Below are positions 58,811 to 64,000 of a stretch of 64,000 bases of DNA, in pieces. Position 1 is the stretch's first letter. Each line of letters opens with the position of its first letter. Made by a program: the position numbers and the translations under genes. Origin of the DNA: Bythopirellula polymerisocia (GTDB taxonomy: Bacteria; Planctomycetota; Planctomycetia; Pirellulales; Lacipirellulaceae); the NCBI RefSeq assembly GCF_007860015.1, contig NZ_SJPS01000004.1, positions 62,001 through 126,000 of the forward strand, written 5' to 3'. Below the pieces are notes generated by a model. The model was given only the letters and a program-made list of their open reading frames with translations. It was not told the DNA's origin and ran no database searches.

Positions 58811-60196
58811 TCAAGTTGGTTCGCCGCAGGCTACTGCTACCAGGTCGTACTCTTGTCGGGCTACTATCTCGCATCTTACCAGCGCACCTGGCGAAAGTCC
58901 TGCCCCGGTTACGTAGACGACGCCATCCACGTCAGGGGCATCGGCATAAGAGCGGCCAATCCATGCAGTCGGTTCATCCGGTACAGCGGCGTCGATGATC
59001 ACATCGACCTGTTTGCCAATTTGTGCGTCGTTCCAGCCAAATGCAATCTCCTGTTGCACACCCATCAAATGATCGCGGCGGCCGGACTTGACTTCCTCTG
59101 GCAATTGGTCAGGCAATTTGGCTGCTGGCGTGTCTGGTTCATAAGAATAGGTAAAGACACCCAATCGCTCGAATTGCTGCGCCCGTACGAAGGCCTCTAA
59201 CTCGGAAAAATGTTCGTCTGTTTCGCCCGGGAATCCCGTGATAAAGGTCGTTCGCATGGCCAGCTGTGGAATTCGCTCACGAAGCTTGCCCAGCAGTGTC
59301 TCGGTTTCGCCTCGTGTCACGCGACGCTGCATACGTTTGAGCATCTGGTCGCTGGCGTGTTGGAGAGGCATGTCTAAGTAAGGCAAAATCTTTTCACTCT
59401 CGGCAATCGTGTCGATCAACTCATCACTGAAATACATCGGATATAGATACATCAGCCGAATCCAGTCGAGTCCATCGACCTTCTCCAGTTCCCGCAGTAG
59501 CTCGGGCAGTCTCGTCTGGCCATAAAGATCGAGTCCGTAGTAGGTCGTGTCTTGGGCCACGATCACCAATTCACGAACCCCGTCGGCGGCCAACTCTTGC
59601 GCTTCAGCGATCACAGTCTCCATGGGCTTGGTGACATGCTTGCCACGCATCTTGGGAATCGCGCAGAAGGTGCAAAGCCGATCGCAACCCTCAGATATTT
59701 TCAAGAAAGCAAAGTGCTTAGGTGTGATCCGCAGCCGCGAGGTGTCGGGAAGCGTGTGCGTTGGCGCAGGTTGAAACACGCTTCTTTGCTCAGAGAGTCC
59801 CCCAATCAAACGATCCGCAACCTTAGTAACTTCCTCGCGCCCAAAGACTCCGACCAACTGATCGATCCCAGGCCGGTCGACTAACAGCGATTCCTTCTGT
59901 CGCTCGGCAAGACAACCCGACACGATCACTCCGCGAAGGTGTCCCTGCCGCTTAAGTTCCAACATCTCGTCAATGACGGCAAACGATTCTTGCCGCGCCT
60001 GTTCGATGAAGCCGCAAGTGTTTACGATGGCAAAGTCGGCCCCCTGCGGTTCGTTGACCAGCTGATAGCCATCAAGCTGCAACATCCCGAGCATCCGCTC
60101 GCTGTCGACAAGATTCTTGGGACAGCCCAGACTCACAAAGGCATAACGCCCTTTAGGTCCGTTGCGGTCTGTTTCGGTGCTGTAGGATGTGGTCAC
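58811..60196 (-). CDS. rimO: Ribosomal protein S12 methylthiotransferase RimO
   Basis: 461 residues. N-terminal UPF0004 domain with [32 protein letters not shown] and VSGCLAERQ (three Fe-S cysteines); radical SAM motif [19 protein letters not shown]-terminal TRAM domain ([35 protein letters not shown]). It methylthiolates Asp88 of S12. SLGCPKN separates RimO from MiaB. GTG start with AAGG about 7 nt upstream. Confidence 0.95.
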   Translation of the reverse strand: MTTSYSTETDRNGPKGRYAFVSLGCPKNLVDSERMLGMLQLDGYQLVNEPQGADFAIVNTCGFIEQARQESFAVIDEMLELKRQGHLRGVIVSGCLAERQKESLLVDRPGIDQLVGVFGREEVTKVADRLIGGLSEQRSVFQPAPTHTLPDTSRLRITPKHFAFLKISEGCDRLCTFCAIPKMRGKHVTKPMETVIAEAQELAADGVRELVIVAQDTTYYGLDLYGQTRLPELLRELEKVDGLDWIRLMYLYPMYFSDELIDTIAESEKILPYLDMPLQHASDQMLKRMQRRVTRGETETLLGKLRERIPQLAMRTTFITGFPGETDEHFSELEAFVRAQQFERLGVFTYSYEPDTPAAKLPDQLPEEVKSGRRDHLMGVQQEIAFGWNDAQIGKQVDVIIDAAVPDEPTAWIGRSYADAPDVDGVVYVTGAGLSPGALVRCEIVARQEYDLVAVACGEPT

Positions 60197-60339
60197 AGAA
60201 AGGCCTTAACTGAATATGTGTAGAATTGATCAATGGTACTCGAACTCCAAGCTATAAACTAGGCTCCAAACATGGCAGCAGAAGGGAGATTTGAATGGCA
60301 AATCTCCGGACCACCTGAAATCAGGAGTCAAAGCTAACA

Positions 60340-60822
60340 ATGAATGAACGTAAGCGTTGGATCGGATTGATTTTCTTCGTACTCGTCTGCCTTGCCGCAG
60401 GAGGGCTAGGGGCTCTTGCCACGACGCCCGAAATCGATGGCTGGTACCAGACGCTGACCAAGCCCTCATGGAATCCCCCCGCCTGGGTGTTCGGCCCAGT
60501 CTGGACAACGCTTTACATCCTGATGGCCATCGCAGCCTGGCTCGTCTGGAAACCGGCCGGATACCAAGCTGTAGCTTTGCCGCTCAACTTGTTCAGTTTG
60601 CAGCTCTTACTGAATTTTGCGTGGTCGTGGATTTTCTTCCGCTTCCATCAGTTGGGTTGGGCGTTCGCAGATATCGCTCTGCTCTGGCTGGCAATCATCG
60701 CGACCACAGCGGCCTTCTTCCGCCACTCAAGACTGGCTGGGTGGTTAATGACGCCCTACCTAGCGTGGGTAAGTTTCGCAGCGATTCTCAACTTCGTCAT
60801 CTGGCGACTTAATAGCGGTTGA
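60340..60822 (+). CDS. tspO: TspO/MBR family membrane protein
   Basis: 160 residues, five membrane helices. [36 protein letters not shown] is the diagnostic first half; [25 protein letters not shown] and [21 protein letters not shown] complete it. TspO binds porphyrins and related ligands. Single gene, divergent from rimO. Confidence 0.96.
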   Translation: MNERKRWIGLIFFVLVCLAAGGLGALATTPEIDGWYQTLTKPSWNPPAWVFGPVWTTLYILMAIAAWLVWKPAGYQAVALPLNLFSLQLLLNFAWSWIFFRFHQLGWAFADIALLWLAIIATTAAFFRHSRLAGWLMTPYLAWVSFAAILNFVIWRLNSG

Positions 60823-60850
60823 ATTCAAGAAGATACTCAACTCTGCAAAT

Positions 60851-60880
60851 TTGACAGTTCTCCCGTCAAATCGTTATACT
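60851..60880 (+). promoter_or_regulatory. Predicted sigma-70 promoter for a leaderless mRNA
   Basis: TTGACA (60851-60856), 18-bp spacer, TATACT (60875-60880). The expected transcription start (about 7 nt on, near 60887) coincides with the ATG at 60888, and no SD lies between, so the transcript is probably leaderless. Confidence 0.6.
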
Positions 60881-60887
60881 TTCCGTC

Positions 60888-61838
60888 ATGATTCGCACTC
60901 TTCTATTTTTTGCGATCGTCTTTGGGGCGCTTGCTAATCGGCAGGAGGCTTGCTCTCGGCCCCCAGAGGAAGTTGCTAACTCGCCGGTTCCCCCGCTTAG
61001 GCAACTTCCACAGCAAAGTACGAATCGTACCGAGCGAAATTTGTTTTTACCTGCTAGACCTCGTCAGCAGGAAACCAATTTGCAGATTCCAACGGCTAGA
61101 TCCCTGCGCACCGACCTACGGCCGCAGACAACACCTCCTCAGCGGCGCGCTTATGATGCTGCCACTAGCGAAGACGAAGGCACTGTAAACTACAGCGAAG
61201 AGCAAAAGGAGATTTGGAATAGTTCCGAAATGGTCGCTGCTCGTGCCGCTGTGGAAGAATTCTGCCGGCACTCTGCTCAGACGAGTCTGGCGGAGGGGCA
61301 GAAATTCCTTTCACAACTTTCGCAGTTGTCTCCCGAGGGTATGCAAAATTGGTTGGAGCGATATCAGGCGCGAAGGACGAATGATTTACTCGGCCGCGAG
61401 GTCGAGCATTTGGCCAGACAGCTGATGGTTGAGCGGTCGCTTAGCCAGCGTGAGGCGAGGCGCCAAGCAACTGCACGCATCGCAGAGCTGCGCAGCCAAG
61501 CTACAGCTGCCAGAGAAGATCAATATCCGACACCTCAGCAGTTGGCGGCGGCCCGCCGCATGCGGCATTTGGGGGTTGTCACTATCGGTGTTTTTCCAGG
61601 CTTTGATCCACTGGAGGCCGTGGTCGATCCAGCCAGCCCACGAGGCTACTGTCGGAAGGTGGCGGCGGCAATGAGTTTGCCAGGTGACTTGCCCCGAGAT
61701 GATCCGCGGAACTTCATTCGTGGCGAAGAGGGTATCGATCTTGGCGAATGGGCCACCAGCCGCGATGCTCAGCCTCCAGCCCAACAAGTTGCCCCAGCGT
61801 CAGCCGCGCCGGCAAACGATGCTCCAGCAGGCGAGTAG
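60888..61838 (+). CDS. Exported Gln/Arg/Pro-rich hypothetical protein
   Basis: 316 residues. Signal peptide MIRTLLFFAIVFGALA (about 1-16), then a disordered Pro/Gln/Arg region (about 20-95), a helical region (WNSSEMVAARAAVEEFCRHSAQTSLAEGQKFLSQLSQLSPEGMQNWLERY, about 105-160; SLSQREARRQATARI), and a closing domain with GVVTIGVFPGFDPLEAVVDPASPRGYCRKVAAAMSLPGDLPRDDP. C-terminal Ala/Pro tail. No family recognised. The ATG must be the start if the promoter is right. Confidence 0.7.
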   Translation: MIRTLLFFAIVFGALANRQEACSRPPEEVANSPVPPLRQLPQQSTNRTERNLFLPARPRQQETNLQIPTARSLRTDLRPQTTPPQRRAYDAATSEDEGTVNYSEEQKEIWNSSEMVAARAAVEEFCRHSAQTSLAEGQKFLSQLSQLSPEGMQNWLERYQARRTNDLLGREVEHLARQLMVERSLSQREARRQATARIAELRSQATAAREDQYPTPQQLAAARRMRHLGVVTIGVFPGFDPLEAVVDPASPRGYCRKVAAAMSLPGDLPRDDPRNFIRGEEGIDLGEWATSRDAQPPAQQVAPASAAPANDAPAGE

Positions 61839-62017
61839 CTGCACATGAGATCGTTCTGGTAATTGAACCACCTGATCCTCGATCATCGAGTCCTACATGA
61901 AAGGTTCGTCGCTAGCTCTCGGCAGACATTCTCCTACCAGTGGCTAGCGTCGATTCGCCCACAGAATCAATGCACTCCTTGGCACTCTGGAGAACTGGGA
62001 ATGCTCAACAAAAGTGA

Positions 62018-62045
62018 TTGCATTGCTCACGATCTGGGGTAAGAT
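62018..62045 (+). promoter_or_regulatory. Possible promoter before the ImmA-like gene
   Basis: TTGCAT (62018-62023), 16-bp spacer, TAAGAT (62040-62045), about 34 nt before the ATG at 62079. Moderate match only. The rest of 61839-62078 shows nothing recognisable. Confidence 0.35.
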
Positions 62046-62078
62046 ACGCATGTACACTAATCAGCCTAGGCAGTTCTC

Positions 62079-62813
62079 ATGCTTCTCGACATCCCCACAG
62101 AACAAATCCAAACCACCGTTGAACAGTGTGCGCAAGAACTGCTGGCCGAGGCTGGGATCGAGCGGCCACCGGTTGACGCGTTTCTATTAGCCAGGAGCCT
62201 GGGTTTGACTGTTGCTCAAGATGGGCAGTCGGAAGTGCGGGCGAGGTTTGTTCGATTGAACCCTCGCAGTCATGGGACGATCCTCCTCGCAGATGACGCG
62301 CGGAATGAACGTCGGCATTGGGCCGTAGCTCACGAAGTTGGCGAGTTTGCAGTACAACGAGTGTTCGCCGTGCTTGGGATTTCTCTGGCAGACATTCCGA
62401 CGGCGGCCCGTGAGCAGATGGCCAACCAGTTGGCGGGCTCCTTGCTGCTCCCCTGGGACTGGTTTCAAGCGGATGGCGAGATGTTGGACTGGGATTTACT
62501 GGAATTGAAGCAGGTCTACGCTTCTGCCAGCCACGAGCTGATTGCCCGACGCATGTTGCAAATGTCTCCCTCAGTGATTGTCTCGCTGTTCGACCAAGGC
62601 AAGCTCATCTGGCGGCGAAGCAATGTGTTGGGCAAACCACCTTCGATAACATTCGCAGAAAACAAGACTTGGAGTGCAACAAATAGTTGCGGCCAATCGT
62701 GTCGATTGGAACTAACTAACTTACCGGAAGGGTTACGAGACATCCGTTGCTGGCCGGTACATGAGCCGGATTGGCGCCGCGAGATCATGCGCACTGAGCT
62801 TGAGGATTGGTAA
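62079..62813 (+). CDS. ImmA/IrrE-like putative metallopeptidase
   Basis: 244 residues. RRHWAVAHEVGEFAVQRVF (about 79-96) sits where ImmA/IrrE (DUF955) proteins have HExxH. Here it is His85-Glu86-x-x-Glu89, so the second zinc histidine is replaced by Glu. EQMANQLAGSLLLPWDWF and LKQVYASASHELIARRML (the post-catalytic helices, normally ANxFAxxLLMP and FGVSxxAxxxRL) confirm the family. Such proteases usually cleave a repressor, but no partner repressor gene is adjacent. Peptidase activity is uncertain given the altered motif. Confidence 0.78.
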   Translation: MLLDIPTEQIQTTVEQCAQELLAEAGIERPPVDAFLLARSLGLTVAQDGQSEVRARFVRLNPRSHGTILLADDARNERRHWAVAHEVGEFAVQRVFAVLGISLADIPTAAREQMANQLAGSLLLPWDWFQADGEMLDWDLLELKQVYASASHELIARRMLQMSPSVIVSLFDQGKLIWRRSNVLGKPPSITFAENKTWSATNSCGQSCRLELTNLPEGLRDIRCWPVHEPDWRREIMRTELEDW

Positions 62814-62858
62814 CCGACACCCAGGCCAGCAACATTATATAGAGCCAATCCATGAGAG

Positions 62859-63692
62859 TTATTTTAACGTTGCGATCCGACTGACCAACTCATTCACAAT
62901 GTACGGCTTTCCGAACACCGCATGACACCCGGCACCGCGGGTGATTTCCACATGTTCCCTGCGAGGAAAATCCAGGAGGGCTACCACGATTCCGCCGCGC
63001 TCGCGAATTGCTTGCGAAAAGGTCCGCATGCGATCTACTTCAAGAGGCTCCAATTGCCCACCTTCCCAGATCCCTGCTGTCACTTGCGAAGGCAACTGGC
63101 CTAACTTTCCTCGTGGTGTCCAGTGGCAGTCCGCACCGTAAGGACTCAAGGCATTGGAGATCGCTTCAAAAGAGGCAATCGATTTACAATCAATGGCGAC
63201 AGTTCCGGTTAGTGTTCCTTGGCCTCCAGCCACGATACGACCTGCTAAGGGGCCATCCATTGGGTGCGACCAGGGGGGGCAACCACCATCCACGTTAGCT
63301 TGAATTGCCGCAGCCCACCAACCGGGAAGTTCGTACCAATAGAGGCGCAACACTCCGGTGAGTGGCGTGCCGGTTCGCAATTCCCCTTCGCACCAACTGC
63401 CAGCCACCACGACCAACCTGGCGAGTGGCGCGGCATGCAGCAGCGATTCGACATCTTCCGCACTGAAAGTATCAGGCAAAGGATCAGCGAGCAGAATCAA
63501 TTCAGGCGCGAGTTTACCCTCCGTCAGTAGCTCAACAGCCTGAGCGCAGTCGCTGGCTCGGTGCCAATAACTGCTTGCGGTGATCGTCGGTAACAGGTCC
63601 GCGAACTCGACAGTATTCCAAGCGCCAACGAGCAGAACATCGATCACGGCTTCGAGTTCAACGGTTCGTGAGTTTTCAGCGGGCGATAGCAT
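62859..63692 (-). CDS. Pseudo-receiver protein
   Basis: 277 residues in two parts. The N-terminal half (VIDVLLVGAWNTVEFADLLPTI ... LARLVVVAGSWCEGELRTGTPL) and the C-terminal half (TVAIDCKSIASFEAISNALSPYG ... GCHAVFGKPYIVNELVSRIATL) both have receiver-like beta/alpha order. The final GKPYIVNELVSRI matches the conserved Lys-Pro and alpha-5 of response regulators, but the phosphoacceptor Asp is not evident (TAGIWEGG in its place). Probably a phosphorylation-independent relative. Function unknown. Confidence 0.6.
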   Translation of the reverse strand: MLSPAENSRTVELEAVIDVLLVGAWNTVEFADLLPTITASSYWHRASDCAQAVELLTEGKLAPELILLADPLPDTFSAEDVESLLHAAPLARLVVVAGSWCEGELRTGTPLTGVLRLYWYELPGWWAAAIQANVDGGCPPWSHPMDGPLAGRIVAGGQGTLTGTVAIDCKSIASFEAISNALSPYGADCHWTPRGKLGQLPSQVTAGIWEGGQLEPLEVDRMRTFSQAIRERGGIVVALLDFPRREHVEITRGAGCHAVFGKPYIVNELVSRIATLK

Positions 63693-63712
63693 AGTAATCG
63701 TTTATGCCCGAA

Positions 63713-64000
63713 TCAGGAACTAAGCTCGGTGTCTCGCGTAGCGATCAAACGATGGGCATCTTTGGCATCCGCAGCTTCGCGCAACTCCGCGAGCCAATCA
63801 GCATCATTGATAATGCGACTCAGTCGGGCGAGGATCCGCAGATGCTCATGGTCATCGGTAGCGCATATTAAGAAGAACACATCGGTGAGGCCGCTTGCTC
63901 CGCCAAAAGGTATTCCCTGGCTGGTGATTCCCAGGGCCAGGATCGAACCCCCAAGAATCGAAGTCTGGGGGCGACGTGGATGTAGTAGCGCCACGCCGAT
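63713..64000 (-). CDS. PTS EIIA type-2 domain protein, cut by window end
   Basis: Only the C-terminal 95 or so codons are in the window; the frame stays open past 64000, reading IGVALLHPRRP at the edge. VALLHPR is the position of the phosphorylatable His in the EIIA-fructose/PtsN family (usually VALPHxR/xx), and FGGASGLTDVFFLICATDDHEHLRILARLSRIINDADWLAELREAADAKDAHRLI is the domain's second half. May be part of a PtsN-like regulator or a larger fusion. The N-terminus and any fused domains cannot be seen. Confidence 0.75.
   Translation of the reverse strand: MGVALLHPRRPQTSILGGSILALGITSQGIPFGGASGLTDVFFLICATDDHEHLRILARLSRIINDADWLAELREAADAKDAHRLIATRDTELSS

Overview
The window looks like chromosomal DNA of a planctomycete, most likely of the order Pirellulales. 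The grounds are a 16S rRNA gene that stands alone with its own terminator, a PEP-CTERM sorted protein, an LEPR-type export motif, a decayed planctomycete-style multihaem cytochrome, and small basic proteins and zinc-ribbon proteins of a kind I associate with this phylum. The taxonomic call is inference from gene content; nothing was searched.

Layout. 1-3.6 kb: tRNA-Leu, a DUF420 membrane protein, leuA preceded by what reads as a complete leucine attenuator (promoter, 19-codon Leu-rich leader peptide, antiterminator and terminator arms), a small zinc-ribbon-like protein and aroH. 3.7-5.9 kb: 16S rRNA with promoter, boxB/boxA-like leader and terminator, not followed by 23S. 6-11.1 kb: a HAD phosphatase, a repetitive LEPR-type protein, a multihaem cytochrome pseudogene and two small Arg-rich proteins sharing a GIH motif. 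11.3-13 kb: a PEP-CTERM protein and trpC, convergent, with a strong terminator embedded in the trpC end.

13.4-31.2 kb is a flagellar block: flgF-flgG-flgA-flgH-flgI-flgJ-flgN-flgK-flgL, then fliW-csrA, then fliC, fliD and fliS. A good sigma-54 type -24/-12 promoter lies 55 bp before flgF. FlgL, FliD and flagellin are all oversized, and FlgL and FliD share a repeated flagellin-IN-like module. FliW, CsrA and flagellin lie side by side, as in the known partner-switch circuit. BIME-like double palindromes sit inside the operon.

31.3-41.4 kb holds a carbohydrate-use locus: an RbsB/DUF2291/RbsA/RbsC sugar ABC operon, two Sde182-like (DUF1593) secreted proteins, a pectate lyase, and the broken tail of a third Sde182 paralogue. 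No transcriptional regulator is visible there.

41.7-64 kb is mostly housekeeping: an MqnD-like futalosine-pathway protein, an M20 amidohydrolase, a GCS2 ligase, redoxins with trxA, a coiled-coil protein, a membrane-TPR protein, ligA behind a cupin gene, a ParE/antitoxin pair whose toxin carries two in-frame stops, ispG, a CPBP protease, pgsA, rimO, tspO, a secreted protein with a predicted leaderless transcript, an ImmA/IrrE-like protein, a receiver-like protein, and a PTS EIIA-like gene cut by the window end.
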